DNA of 64,000 nucleotides. It comes from CAYMUB01 sp964393545. Its GTDB lineage: Bacteria; Patescibacteriota; Microgenomatia; Daviesbacterales; UBA10151. The notes beneath the pieces are model-generated. The model was not told the origin of the DNA, did not search any database, and was given only the letters and a program-made list of their open reading frames with translations. This document shows, in pieces, positions 19,107-28,259 of the stretch (within the stretch, counting starts at the first letter, position 1; every line of letters begins with the position of its first letter). The translations under genes were made by a program, and so were the position numbers. The stretch is taken from positions 58,075-122,074 of the forward strand of contig CAYMUB010000059.1 in the NCBI GenBank assembly GCA_964393545.1. The letters run 5' to 3'.

Positions 19107-20263
19107 TGAGAACGTACCTTATTTTTATTTTGATAGCATTAGTGCATTGTTTTTTAACAATCTTTATCCAAAATAACATAGACCCTATTCATTATATTGC
19201 ACAGAACTTTTTTGTATTAGAACTTATAGGTAGAAGAATATATTTTCCATCAGAAGCGTTATATTTTTTTGATTTGGGTAATCTAATTTTAATATGGTTA
19301 ATTGGTAGAAGTTTTTTTACCAAAAATGCTTCTTTAATCCCACCCTTGGTATATGCAATTTCACCCTGGAGTAATTATTTAGTATCAGGTGAATCATTCT
19401 ATGTTTACCTATCTTTTTTAGTGCTGGTGATGTCTTATGGCTTATTTCTGATAAAGAGCGAAAAAAATTCCATAGGCTTGATTTTGTTAGGAAGTACAGC
19501 AGTAATAGCTTTATATAGTTCTTTTCTTATGATAGTAACCATACCTGTTATCTTCTTATTGCTTATTGTTTCTAAGAATTATTCTTTTAGTATATTGAAA
19601 AAAGCTATTTTGATTATAGTTATTTCTACACTACCCTTGTTTTTTCTAATTTATTTTCACCAAGTAGGTTTCAAGAATATTTTAAGCAATGAAATTCAAA
19701 TATTTTCTGATCCTGGTCTTATAAATATGGTTAATAAGTATCAAGGAGATGCAAGACAGGAAGGTTTTGGCATATTTGCTAAATTAGCAGAAAACAAATA
19801 TATATTTTATCCTGAATTTATCTTGCTTAAATTTACTAAACAATTTACGCCTTCAACATTCTTTACTTCTCAAGAGAAACTATTAAGTTTTTCGTTTACC
19901 TCTCCAATATTCTTTGGTTTTTTGCTGCCTTTTTTCTATGGTCTTTATAAAATCTTAAAAAGTCCCTTTTTAAGAAAGATCCTAATTATATCTAGTGTTC
20001 TGGTAATACCTTCTATATTATCAAAACATATTGTTGATTTAAATCGTTTGGTAATCTTTTCTCCTGTTGTGATACTCATTATTTCTTATGGATTAATTGA
20101 AATTTATAAACAAAGAAAAGACAGAAGAATTTATTTGTTTTTAGTTTTAACAATTAGCTTAGTGGTTCTTCAATTAATAGTTTCATTGTCAGATATACAT
20201 TTGAGGGAAAAAGCCCGGTTTGTAAAATATCATGGAGAGAATTACGAAATAGAAAAGCAATGA
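19106..20263 (+). CDS. short GT-C-like partner protein lacking the acidic motif
   Basis: 385 aa, polytopic. It aligns in outline with PMT-type proteins: YAISPWSNYLVSGES takes the place of the SPWH..SR loop, and LAENKYIFYPEFIL, then FFTSQEKLLSF, takes the place of the third-loop motif, but GDE and GDxxPR are absent and the C-terminal outer domain is missing. It closely parallels the 382-aa protein at 23571, and its second half parallels the 225-aa protein at 27578. In all three cases the short gene immediately precedes a full-length PMT-type gene, here with an ATGA overlap. A non-catalytic subunit of a heteromeric transferase is a reasonable inference, not shown. Confidence 0.58.
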   Translation: MRTYLIFILIALVHCFLTIFIQNNIDPIHYIAQNFFVLELIGRRIYFPSEALYFFDLGNLILIWLIGRSFFTKNASLIPPLVYAISPWSNYLVSGESFYVYLSFLVLVMSYGLFLIKSEKNSIGLILLGSTAVIALYSSFLMIVTIPVIFLLLIVSKNYSFSILKKAILIIVISTLPLFFLIYFHQVGFKNILSNEIQIFSDPGLINMVNKYQGDARQEGFGIFAKLAENKYIFYPEFILLKFTKQFTPSTFFTSQEKLLSFSFTSPIFFGFLLPFFYGLYKILKSPFLRKILIISSVLVIPSILSKHIVDLNRLVIFSPVVILIISYGLIEIYKQRKDRRIYLFLVLTISLVVLQLIVSLSDIHLREKARFVKYHGENYEIEKQ

Positions 20264-21894
20264 AAAAAGTATCGGGAATTTTAATAGCACTAATAACAAT
20301 TACTCTTCTAGGTGGATTTTTGAGGCTGTATAAAATTGCGGAAAATCCGCCAAGTCTGACTGGTGATGAAATATCTTTTGGCTACTCTGCTTACTCCATA
20401 TTAAAAACAGGGAAAGATGAATATGGGAATGTTATGCCTCTTGCATTTAAGTCTGTTGGAGACTACAAGAATCCTTTCCCGGTATATCTTTTGGTTTTAC
20501 CTATAAAATTACTTGGACTAAATGATTTCGTTGTTAGATTGCCAAATGCTTTAATCGGAATTCTTGCTATTCCAATTTTCTTCCTGTTCTTAAAAGATAT
20601 CCTTAAGGATAAAAAAATTGCTATATTGGGTGCGTTTTTTCTATCTATTTCTGCATGGCATATTCTCTACTCTAGATTTGCTTATGAGCCGCTCATGGCA
20701 AGCACCTTTGTAATGTTAGGTATATGGTTTTTCATTAAAATGCTCAGTGGTAAATCTGTCTGGGGAATCCTTTCTGCATTTTTTTTGATATTGACTATGT
20801 ACACTGCATTTGCTCCCAGGTTATTCATACCTATTTTTGTTATTTTTGCTCTACTATTTAGTCTCCCAAATTTTAAAAGAAACCCAAGAAAAGTTCTTAT
20901 TTTCATACTAAGTTGTGTGATTTTATCTTTACCGCTTGCTTATACATCTATATTTGGAGAAGCAGGTACAAGATTTTCGATGGTTTTTTTAGGAGGAGAT
21001 ATTGAATTCAGTAGATACGTTATTTTAAAAAAGTTTCAGTCATTAAGTGATGTTTCTTTGTTAGTACTCTTTTGGTTGAAAAGATACTTAAACTACTTAC
21101 AACCGGATTTCATTTTCTTCAGTGGTTTAAACATGACCCATCCAGGGACTATTGGTTTGGGCATGTTATATCTTTTTGAATTACCCTGGTTACTTTTAGG
21201 ATTGGCTGAATTGATTAAGCGCAAAATCCAAAATAAACAGATCATCATTATCTGGTTACTGATAGGGCTTTTGCCAGATTCTCTAACAAATAATCAGCAA
21301 CATACAGGAAGATTGCTGCATATAGTTCCTGTTGTGATTTTGATAACTACCTTGGGTGCAATACGTTTTTTTAAATGGATTAAAAGCCTTCCGGGTTTAC
21401 ATATTAGAATATTCATCTCCACCATTTTTGTAATATTTACAACTATAGTTATAACTCACGCTTTTTTAACCTTCGCAGTTCATTTTTCTATAGCAAAAGG
21501 AGAGTCTTTTGATGAGGGGTTGAGGGAGGCAGTTATGTATGTCCGCGATAATCAAGCAAGCTACAAGGAGATAGTTTTTGATACGCGCAGGGGAAATGGT
21601 GGACCATTTATTGTTATAAATCCTTATCTTAGCCTACTTTTTTACTTAAAATATGATCCATATACCTACCAAACAGAACAGAAGACCTTTGGGACACGGG
21701 AAATGCCATTCTATAAGTTTAATAAGTATACTTTTAGGGATATTAACTGGAATAAAGATGGGGATGGAAAAGGGGTTCTTTTTGTTGGTGCGCCTTGGAG
21801 TTTTAATGAAAATAGCTTGAAGGAAGGGGAGTTACTAGAAAAGATTTATATGACAAGTGGGAATCCGGCTTACTTTATAGTCTCTCCAAAGTAA
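20260..21894 (+). CDS. PMT/GT39-type GT-C glycosyltransferase (cassette copy A)
   Basis: 544 aa. GDE at 35-37 is followed by AYSILKTGKDEYGN, and SAWHILYSRFAYEP marks the second loop. The third-loop motif is GLNMTHPGTIGLGMLYLFE, nearly the same as in the convergent neighbour at 21910 and unlike the GDxxPR form elsewhere. The C-terminal domain has FDTRRGNGGP, YLKYDPYTYQ and FVGAPW, again mirrored in the neighbour. It overlaps the short partner gene by ATGA and ends 15 bases from the stop of the opposite-strand gene. Likely a polyprenyl-phosphate-sugar transferase; donor unknown. Confidence 0.78.
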   Translation: MKKVSGILIALITITLLGGFLRLYKIAENPPSLTGDEISFGYSAYSILKTGKDEYGNVMPLAFKSVGDYKNPFPVYLLVLPIKLLGLNDFVVRLPNALIGILAIPIFFLFLKDILKDKKIAILGAFFLSISAWHILYSRFAYEPLMASTFVMLGIWFFIKMLSGKSVWGILSAFFLILTMYTAFAPRLFIPIFVIFALLFSLPNFKRNPRKVLIFILSCVILSLPLAYTSIFGEAGTRFSMVFLGGDIEFSRYVILKKFQSLSDVSLLVLFWLKRYLNYLQPDFIFFSGLNMTHPGTIGLGMLYLFELPWLLLGLAELIKRKIQNKQIIIIWLLIGLLPDSLTNNQQHTGRLLHIVPVVILITTLGAIRFFKWIKSLPGLHIRIFISTIFVIFTTIVITHAFLTFAVHFSIAKGESFDEGLREAVMYVRDNQASYKEIVFDTRRGNGGPFIVINPYLSLLFYLKYDPYTYQTEQKTFGTREMPFYKFNKYTFRDINWNKDGDGKGVLFVGAPWSFNENSLKEGELLEKIYMTSGNPAYFIVSPK

Positions 21895-21909
21895 GTTCAT
21901 TAAATGATA

Positions 21910-23568
21910 TTACTGTTTCGACTTGATTACCATTAAAGCTAATATTCCATCTTTCAGGTAAATCTTTCTCACAATCTGATCTGGAGAAACATCTATTTCA
22001 GGTATGATCCAGGGACTAGCTACAAATAAAGTATTTGTTTTAGATCTATCAATTCTCCATCCGATATCTCTAACTGTTACCTTATCAAAATGATAATTGC
22101 CTTTGTTCTTGTCGATACTCTGATATAAGGCAGGATCGTATTTTGAATAGAATAAATAGTACATATGAGGAACACTGACAATATTTGGTCCTGTAGTACC
22201 TCTTCTGGGGTCAAAGACTATCTCTTGATATTGGTTTTGTAACTGCATAACTGTTTGAATAGCTTCCTTGCTGCCTTCCATAAAATATTCTCCTCTTTGA
22301 AATGGGAAATGTATACTGAAAACAAAATAAATATGCACTATATTCCATACAAGAAAAATAGAATAACTAAATAAACAGATTTTAAACATCAACCTTGATA
22401 ATTTGTTTTTTAAAGCTTTAAAAATTTCAACTATCCCAATAGAAGATAATAATAGAGTCATAGGTAGTATTAACATAGTTCGGGAGTGATTTTGTTCACT
22501 CAAGGTAAAAGATGCTGGAAGTAGTCCTAATATAATCCAGCCAAGGATAAGGAATTTATAGGAGGAAGTTCTAATAGTTTTAATCAAACCAGCAAGTAGA
22601 AAAGGGGCTTCAAATAGATACAACACACCGCTTCCTAATGTACCAGTAGTTGTCATATCCAGTCCCTGGAAAAATAAAAAATCAGGGTGTAAATAATTCA
22701 AATATTTTCTAATCCAGTGAAAAAATAAATAAAGATAGTAAACAATTTTTTCTAAGATAGGTGCAAGAAGTTTAGTTTTTCCCTCAAGCAGGATATTTCT
22801 CTTTAGTTCTATATCATTTCCTATATAAGTCATTTTAGCCCTGGCACTATCATTTCCTAAAATCATTGAAATTAATATAGGGCCACACAATATTAAATTA
22901 GTTGCTATCCAGATAGTAAATATTTTTCTATTTGCTTTTAAATCTTTCCAGAAGGCAGTTGTTAAAAGAAGAATAAGAAGTGGTACAAAAAGCCTGGGAG
23001 AATAATATGTATAAACAGCAATACTAAAAAAAACTGCTGAAAGAATGGGCCAGACCATTTTTTTTGAGTGCACCATCTGTAAAAAAAATAGAGTACCAAG
23101 CAAGATAAATAGGCAAACAAGAATATTTTCATGCATAAACCTGGAAAAATAAATATGCCAGGGGGATATAGAGAGTAAAATAATTCCAACGATAGAAGTA
23201 GCCTTACTCTTAGTTAGTTTGTACATAAATAAATAAAAAATTGGAATAGTGATTGTGGCAACAACTATATTTAGAAATCGAATCGAAAAATCGTTTAGCC
23301 CAAATAAGGCGATAAAAGGAACTAAAGCGTATATCGGAACTGGATTTTTATAATCACCATAAGATTCAAATGTTAAAGGTAAAAATCTTCCATACTCATC
23401 TTTGCCGGTTTTTAATATGGAATAGGCATTATAGCCAAAGGCAACTTCATCAACATTTAATCCATTTGGATTTATTGTATTGTCAGGGAGTCTAAGCAAT
23501 GTAGTAACCACGCAAACTATTATTATCAGTAAAACAATTTGAATTTGTTTCTTAAATAAAATGCCCAT
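21910..23568 (-). CDS. PMT/GT39-type GT-C glycosyltransferase (cassette copy B)
   Basis: 552 aa on the minus strand. VDE (39-41) replaces GDE, followed by AYSILKTGKDEYGR; the second loop has SPWHIYFSRFMHEN. The third loop GLDMTTTGTLGSGVLYLFE and the C-terminal FDPRRGTTGP, SKYDPALYQ and FVASPW match the 20260 protein, so the two are recent paralogues within this set. Its start lies 2 bases after the stop of the short partner gene at 23571, giving the same gene order as copy A but on the opposite strand. Confidence 0.78.
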   Translation of the reverse strand: MGILFKKQIQIVLLIIIVCVVTTLLRLPDNTINPNGLNVDEVAFGYNAYSILKTGKDEYGRFLPLTFESYGDYKNPVPIYALVPFIALFGLNDFSIRFLNIVVATITIPIFYLFMYKLTKSKATSIVGIILLSISPWHIYFSRFMHENILVCLFILLGTLFFLQMVHSKKMVWPILSAVFFSIAVYTYYSPRLFVPLLILLLTTAFWKDLKANRKIFTIWIATNLILCGPILISMILGNDSARAKMTYIGNDIELKRNILLEGKTKLLAPILEKIVYYLYLFFHWIRKYLNYLHPDFLFFQGLDMTTTGTLGSGVLYLFEAPFLLAGLIKTIRTSSYKFLILGWIILGLLPASFTLSEQNHSRTMLILPMTLLLSSIGIVEIFKALKNKLSRLMFKICLFSYSIFLVWNIVHIYFVFSIHFPFQRGEYFMEGSKEAIQTVMQLQNQYQEIVFDPRRGTTGPNIVSVPHMYYLFYSKYDPALYQSIDKNKGNYHFDKVTVRDIGWRIDRSKTNTLFVASPWIIPEIDVSPDQIVRKIYLKDGILALMVIKSKQ

Positions 23569-23570
23569 GT

Positions 23571-24719
23571 TTAAATTTTTATTAAATAACGTATTGGGTC
23601 TCTTAAGAAGATATCAATCATTGTGAGAGTGATTTGTAGAATTATTAAAACAAAAAAAGAAAGAATCAAAGTCTTCATAAACCTTCCTTTATAACTTATA
23701 AACTTTTCAAAACCAATACTGGTTATTAAAAATATTACGGGTGCAACTAAAAAAGATTTTTCCAAATTTGGCGACGGGTAACTAAATACAGACACAAAAG
23801 TTAAGCATAAAAAGGTAAGTATTAAATACCGTGCACTATTAATATTTCTTAGTACTTTAACCAGGCCAAATAAGAAAGGAATTAGAAAAGCAGTGTAAAT
23901 AGGCGTACTTGCAGAAAATCCCATTAACTTATATTGTCCTGTAAAGTATGTGACTGGAATCAGGTGAGTAAATTGGTTTCTTAATATATTTTCAAAAATG
24001 TAGGTATATTTATTTTCAAATAACTTTCCTACTTTGAAAACTTTTGTCTCTTTCAACTCTCCTTGAAAAGTATTAGCCGTGTTTATTAAACGGATATCAG
24101 AAAAAAAAGTTAGGTTGGTTGTGATTAGATTCCGAGAACCCTCTTTATGAGAAATAATCAACAAAACAAGAGGAATAAGTAATACTGTTTGAGAAATGAA
24201 AATAATTTTGGATTGTTTATGTTTTGAAGAAAATAGATGAAAGATAACTAAAATAAATATAAGAAATCCCACTATGAAATTAGTATAAAAAAGCATTGTT
24301 TCCAAAAGTAAGAAGGTATATAGCCAAAGCTTATTTTTTGAAAGACTAAAATTTATTAGACTTATAAAAGAAGATAATATTAGAAACAAATAGAATATAG
24401 AGGCAGAAGAAGCAAGTTCTAGATATATGGTCCAAGGTGATATAAAATACAACCCTGAAAGTATCAATCCAGTATTTTGGTTAAAAACCTTTCTTGAAAT
24501 TTCATAGAGAAGAACCCCATTAAGTGCTCCCAGAATGATTACTACCTCCCTTGAAATTTTGAAGTTGATGTTTAATAAGTCTAAAGTAAACAGATTTACA
24601 AAGTGAGTATGTGATCCTAAGTTGAAATAAGCATGTAACAATTCAAAGCAGCCTACCAGAGTAAATAACCCGAATAGTAATTTATACTTGTTGGAAATAT
24701 TCATTGCAGGCAAAATCAT
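23571..24719 (-). CDS. short GT-C-like partner protein lacking the acidic motif
   Basis: 382 aa, the counterpart of the 19106 protein. YFISPWTIYLELASS takes the place of the SPWH..SR loop and LFENKYTYIFENILRNQF with FTGQYKLMGF takes the third-loop place. Neither a GDE-type acidic pair nor GDxxPR is seen, and there is no C-terminal outer domain. It heads a two-gene minus-strand unit with the PMT-type gene 2 bases downstream. The ATG at 24719 fits a nearby extended -10 box; an ATG at 24704 (MNISNKYK) is an alternative start. Probably an accessory subunit by analogy with the other two cassettes. Confidence 0.58.
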   Translation of the reverse strand: MILPAMNISNKYKLLFGLFTLVGCFELLHAYFNLGSHTHFVNLFTLDLLNINFKISREVVIILGALNGVLLYEISRKVFNQNTGLILSGLYFISPWTIYLELASSASIFYLFLILSSFISLINFSLSKNKLWLYTFLLLETMLFYTNFIVGFLIFILVIFHLFSSKHKQSKIIFISQTVLLIPLVLLIISHKEGSRNLITTNLTFFSDIRLINTANTFQGELKETKVFKVGKLFENKYTYIFENILRNQFTHLIPVTYFTGQYKLMGFSASTPIYTAFLIPFLFGLVKVLRNINSARYLILTFLCLTFVSVFSYPSPNLEKSFLVAPVIFLITSIGFEKFISYKGRFMKTLILSFFVLIILQITLTMIDIFLRDPIRYLIKI

Positions 24720-24729
24720 GACTATAATG

Positions 24730-24738
24730 ATAATAGCA
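24730..24738 (-). promoter_or_regulatory. extended -10 (TGcTATTAT) of the 24719 to 21910 operon
   Basis: On the minus strand TG, one base, then TATTAT ends 10 bases before the ATG at 24719. That predicts a leader of about 3 bases. It is the loosest spacing of the set. No clear -35 box is seen. Confidence 0.5.
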
Positions 24739-24763
24739 TACGGCTATGATTGGTTTCGACCAT

Positions 24764-24792
24764 TTTACTTATGAAGTGTTAGTTGGTAAGAT
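24764..24792 (+). promoter_or_regulatory. -35 (TTTACT) and extended -10 (TGgTAAGAT), leaderless start of the 24800 operon
   Basis: TTTACT at 24764-24769, a 17-base spacer, then TAAGAT at 24787-24792 preceded by TG and one base. The ATG at 24800 begins 7 bases after the hexamer, so transcription should start at the start codon. No Shine-Dalgarno site lies between. Confidence 0.62.
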
Positions 24793-24799
24793 TTATTAG

Positions 24800-25699
24800 A
24801 TGCAAGCTAAAATCTCTGTCGTTTTAAATACCTTAAATAATGAAAGTATCATAGAGCGGGCAATTAGATCTGTTAAATGGGCTGATGAAGTTGTCGTGTG
24901 TGACATGCGTTCCGATGATAAAACAGTGGATGTTGCAAAAAAAATGGGGGCAAAAGTCTTTATTCATGAAAGATCAGAGTATGTTGAGTTGGTCCGGAAT
25001 TTTATTATTTCTAAGGCGTCTAATAATTGGATACTAATACTGGATCCAGATGAAGAGGTGCCTCAATCACTAGCAGAAAGACTAACTGAGATTACAAATG
25101 GACTAAAACAAATAGATTACGTTAGATTGCCCAGGAAGAATATTATTTTTCACTATTGGATGAAAGCTGCTATGTGGTGGCCAGACTATAATATTAGATT
25201 TTTTAAAAAAGACAAAATTAGATGGGGTGATAAGATCCATAGGCCCCCACAGACTGAAGGAGAAGGGATTGATCTGGAATCCAATGAGGATTTTGCTATT
25301 ATCCATCATCACTATGAAACGATTTCTCAATTCTTAGAAAGAATGATCAGATATACTAGAATTCAAGCTAAAGAATTGGGAGAGGAAGGCTATAAATTTA
25401 ACTGGAAAGACTTAATAAAAAAACCTTTAAAAGAGTTTTTATCTAGATTTTTTGCAAATCATGGCTATGAAGATGGAATACATGGTTTAACATTAAGCTT
25501 GCTTCAATCATTTTCTTTTCTGATAGTATATCTTCGCCTTTGGGAAGCGGAGAAATTCAGACCAGAAGCAATAAATAGCAAAGAGCTCAGACAAATCTCT
25601 AGACAATCAGGTAAAGAGATAGACTATTGGTTTAAATATGGTAATTTATCAAAAAATCCTTTTAAAAGATTTATTCAAAAAGTGCAAGGTAGAATTTAA
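24800..25699 (+). CDS. GT2 family glycosyltransferase (WaaE-like)
   Basis: 299 aa, soluble GT-A enzyme. The N-terminal VVLNTLNNE, the SVKWADEVVVCDMRSDDKT stretch and the metal-binding DPDEE (82-86) follow the WaaE/KdtX-like branch of GT2, which adds glucose or related sugars to lipid-linked cores from nucleotide donors in the cytoplasm. The C-terminal part has two amphipathic or membrane-apposed stretches and a basic tail. It is the first gene of a seven-gene operon and is followed after 3 bases by another GT2 of the same branch. Confidence 0.85.
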   Translation: MQAKISVVLNTLNNESIIERAIRSVKWADEVVVCDMRSDDKTVDVAKKMGAKVFIHERSEYVELVRNFIISKASNNWILILDPDEEVPQSLAERLTEITNGLKQIDYVRLPRKNIIFHYWMKAAMWWPDYNIRFFKKDKIRWGDKIHRPPQTEGEGIDLESNEDFAIIHHHYETISQFLERMIRYTRIQAKELGEEGYKFNWKDLIKKPLKEFLSRFFANHGYEDGIHGLTLSLLQSFSFLIVYLRLWEAEKFRPEAINSKELRQISRQSGKEIDYWFKYGNLSKNPFKRFIQKVQGRI

Positions 25700-25702
25700 A
25701 TT

Positions 25703-26509
25703 ATGCTAAGTGTTGTCGTTATAACTAAGAATGAAGAAGCAAGAATTAAAACCTGTCTTGAGTCAGTTAAATGGGCTGATGAATTGATTGTTTTAGATAA
25801 TGGTTCCAGTGATAAAACTCCCCATATTGCCAGACAGTTTACAGATCAAGTATTCATTTTTGGGGATTTAGATTTTTCTTCTTTAAGAAATAAGGGTATG
25901 GAAAAAGCAAAAGGAGAGTGGGTGTTATTTGTTGATAGCGATGAAAGAGTGACAAACTCTTTGGCAGAAGAAATAAAAATTCTGGTTAACTCAACCAATA
26001 TATCAGCCTATGCTATCTGCAGAAGGAATATTATTTTTGGAAAAGAAGTAAAAAATGGTCCTTTTTGGCCTGACTGGATGATCAGGCTTTTAAAAAAAGA
26101 AAGTTTTGAAACTTGGGTTGGAAAAGTACATGAATATCCAAAGTTTAAAGGGGATTTGGGATATAGTGAGAATTACTTAATACATCTTACTCATAGGAAC
26201 TTAGATCAAGTTGTACTAAAAAGCCTAGAATGGTCAAAAATAGACGCAAAGTTGAGATTGGATGCAAAACACCCCAAAATGAGCGGATGGAGATTTTTAA
26301 GAATTCTGATAACTGAACTTTTAAATCAAGGAATAGTGAGAAAAGGATTTTCAAATGGAACAATTGGGGTAATTGATACTATCTTACAAACATTTAGCAT
26401 GCTTATGACTTATATAAGACTTTGGCAACTACAACAAAGTAAGCCGCTGGAAAAGATATATGACGAACTTGATCTTAAGTTAGAAGAAAGTAACTTCAAA
26501 TATCCATGA
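25703..26509 (+). CDS. GT2 family glycosyltransferase
   Basis: 268 aa. VVVITKNEEARI starts the Rossmann-like GT-A fold, SVKWADELIVLDNGSSDKT follows, and DSDE (78-81) is the DXD-type metal site. It is related to the preceding 299-aa protein and to the 252-aa protein at 38581. All three end with a conserved hydrophobic segment and a tyrosine-rich stretch (TYIRLW here). Cytoplasmic sugar transfer to a lipid-linked or lipid acceptor is likely. The stop overlaps the next start as ATGA. Confidence 0.85.
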   Translation: MLSVVVITKNEEARIKTCLESVKWADELIVLDNGSSDKTPHIARQFTDQVFIFGDLDFSSLRNKGMEKAKGEWVLFVDSDERVTNSLAEEIKILVNSTNISAYAICRRNIIFGKEVKNGPFWPDWMIRLLKKESFETWVGKVHEYPKFKGDLGYSENYLIHLTHRNLDQVVLKSLEWSKIDAKLRLDAKHPKMSGWRFLRILITELLNQGIVRKGFSNGTIGVIDTILQTFSMLMTYIRLWQLQQSKPLEKIYDELDLKLEESNFKYP

Positions 26510-27576
26510 GAGTAGGGCTATATTCTCCTTATCTTGATACGTTTGGAGGAGGGGAGAAGTATATGATGACCATAGCGGAAATCTTTTCTCAAGACCACTC
26601 AGTAGATATTTTGCTAGACCAACATTTATATAAATTTGGTCCGGAATATTTAAAGAAAGAGCTATCTAATAGGTTTAATTTAACCTTGGAGAGAACAAAG
26701 TTTATAAAATCCCCATTAGGAGAGAGATCAAACTTTTTAGAAAGATTGGTATTTTTAAAAAAATATGATTTGTTTTTTTACTTAACAGATGGGAGTATTT
26801 TTATACCAAGTGCAAAAAAGAATATTCTTCATATTCAATCCCCGATAGTAGGACAAGCAGCTAAAAGTAGATTGGGTAAGATTAAGCTCAAGGGTTGGAA
26901 TCTAATCATTTATAATTCAGAGTTTACAAAAAAAAATTCTTCCAAAAATTGGCCGCTTCAATCTAAAATTATCTATCCACCGGTTGATGTAGATATGATT
27001 AAGCCTCTTAAAAAGGAGAAATATATTCTTTCGGTAGGAAGATTCTTTGGCTACTTAAAAGATAAAAAGCATGAATTGTTGATTAAAGCGTTTAAAGAGC
27101 TTTGTGGGAGTGAGCAGTTAAATGGGTGGAGTTTACACTTAGTCGGATCTACCTCAGAAGGAGACAGGCCTTATTTAGAAGAATTGAAGGGAATAGCTCA
27201 AGGATTAGAGGTAAAATTTTATCCTAACTTAGGGTATAAAGATTTAGTTGTTTTGTATGGCAAATCTTCAATTTACTGGCATGCAGCAGGCTATGGAGAA
27301 GACGATCCAACTAAAATGGAGCATTTTGGTATATCAACTGTTGAGGCAATGGCTGGGGGGTGTGTGCCAATTGTGATGGGAAAGGGAGGTCAATTAGAGA
27401 TAATCAAACATGGCCAATCTGGATTCTTATGGAATAATTTGCCCCAGTTAAAAGAATTTACTATCAAGGTAATAACCAATAAGAATTTAGCTTCTGTAAT
27501 CTCTAAAAATACCTTAATTTCAGCAAAAAGGTTTGGTAAGGATAAATTCAGAAGCAGGATACTAAATTTAGTTTGA
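26506..27576 (+). CDS. GT4 family glycosyltransferase (ALG11-like)
   Basis: 356 aa with a GT-B fold. An N-terminal GGGEKYMM glycine motif (about 15-22) binds the acceptor side, and the C-terminal donor site has EHFGISTVE, the EX7E motif of retaining GT4 enzymes, within a tract including GEDDPTKMEHFGISTVEAM. The layout resembles ALG11-type mannosyltransferases, which use GDP-mannose. The start is an ATGA overlap with the GT2 upstream. Cytoplasmic chain extension is the likely role; donor identity is inferred only from similarity. Confidence 0.82.
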   Translation: MRVGLYSPYLDTFGGGEKYMMTIAEIFSQDHSVDILLDQHLYKFGPEYLKKELSNRFNLTLERTKFIKSPLGERSNFLERLVFLKKYDLFFYLTDGSIFIPSAKKNILHIQSPIVGQAAKSRLGKIKLKGWNLIIYNSEFTKKNSSKNWPLQSKIIYPPVDVDMIKPLKKEKYILSVGRFFGYLKDKKHELLIKAFKELCGSEQLNGWSLHLVGSTSEGDRPYLEELKGIAQGLEVKFYPNLGYKDLVVLYGKSSIYWHAAGYGEDDPTKMEHFGISTVEAMAGGCVPIVMGKGGQLEIIKHGQSGFLWNNLPQLKEFTIKVITNKNLASVISKNTLISAKRFGKDKFRSRILNLV

Positions 27577-27577
27577 T

Positions 27578-28255
27578 ATGAGGCATATAAATTGGTTTTT
27601 ACTGTTATTAATAGTTATAGTTGTATTAATAAGTTTTACCTCTGAATGGCTTTTTGTAGTTTTCAAAAAGGAGCCAATTATAGCTGTGGTGCTGTTTACC
27701 TTATCAATTGGATTATCATTTGAGCTAGCAAGATTGGGAACAAAATGGTTGCGAGGTTTTTGTTTAGTAGGATTAATAATGTTCTCAGTTTTGTTTACTT
27801 ACACACACTTAGCAAAAGAGATATTCAAACCCAGTGTTTTAGATATTAATATAATAGAAACAAGGCAGTCCTATTATCCCTATCATCTTGGTAAGTTAAT
27901 ACATAATAAATACACGCTATTTTTTTATAAAATTCAAAGAAACTTTCTAACTAATATTAGTTTTAACCAATTTTTCTTCGGAGGGGAGCCACGTTTTCGT
28001 CCTTATGCATTAGACTTTGAAAAATACTCATTGTTTTACCTAATTTTTTTTCTTTACGGATTATTTTGTATACTTAGATTGCAAAAAAAAATCATCAAAT
28101 TTTTTTTAGTCTACCTTTTTGTTATTCTTTTAATTCTGGTTTTTGCTGATCCAGGTTTTGATTTAGGACTCTATCCTCTTTATCCAATCATTACAGCCAT
28201 ATTATCTTTTGGTATTTACAATTTGACTATAAATCTTAATAGGATCAGAAAATAA
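27578..28255 (+). CDS. truncated short GT-C-like partner protein
   Basis: 225 aa membrane protein. Two or three N-terminal helices, then an outer stretch with LIHNKYTLFFYKIQRNF and FFFGGEPRF, and two or three further helices. This pattern matches the C-terminal halves of the short partners at 19106 (LAENKYIFYPEF) and 23571 (LFENKYTYIFEN), so it looks like a reduced member lacking their N-terminal part. It sits 1 base after the GT4 gene and 4 bases before a full-length PMT-type gene, the same order as the other two cassettes. No catalytic residues are apparent. Confidence 0.5.
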   Translation: MRHINWFLLLLIVIVVLISFTSEWLFVVFKKEPIIAVVLFTLSIGLSFELARLGTKWLRGFCLVGLIMFSVLFTYTHLAKEIFKPSVLDINIIETRQSYYPYHLGKLIHNKYTLFFYKIQRNFLTNISFNQFFFGGEPRFRPYALDFEKYSLFYLIFFLYGLFCILRLQKKIIKFFLVYLFVILLILVFADPGFDLGLYPLYPIITAILSFGIYNLTINLNRIRK

Positions 28256-28259
28256 ATCC

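Noticed and set aside
21895..21909. Possible terminator between convergent PMT-type genes
   Set aside because: The 15 bases and their surroundings show no GC-rich hairpin followed by T residues.
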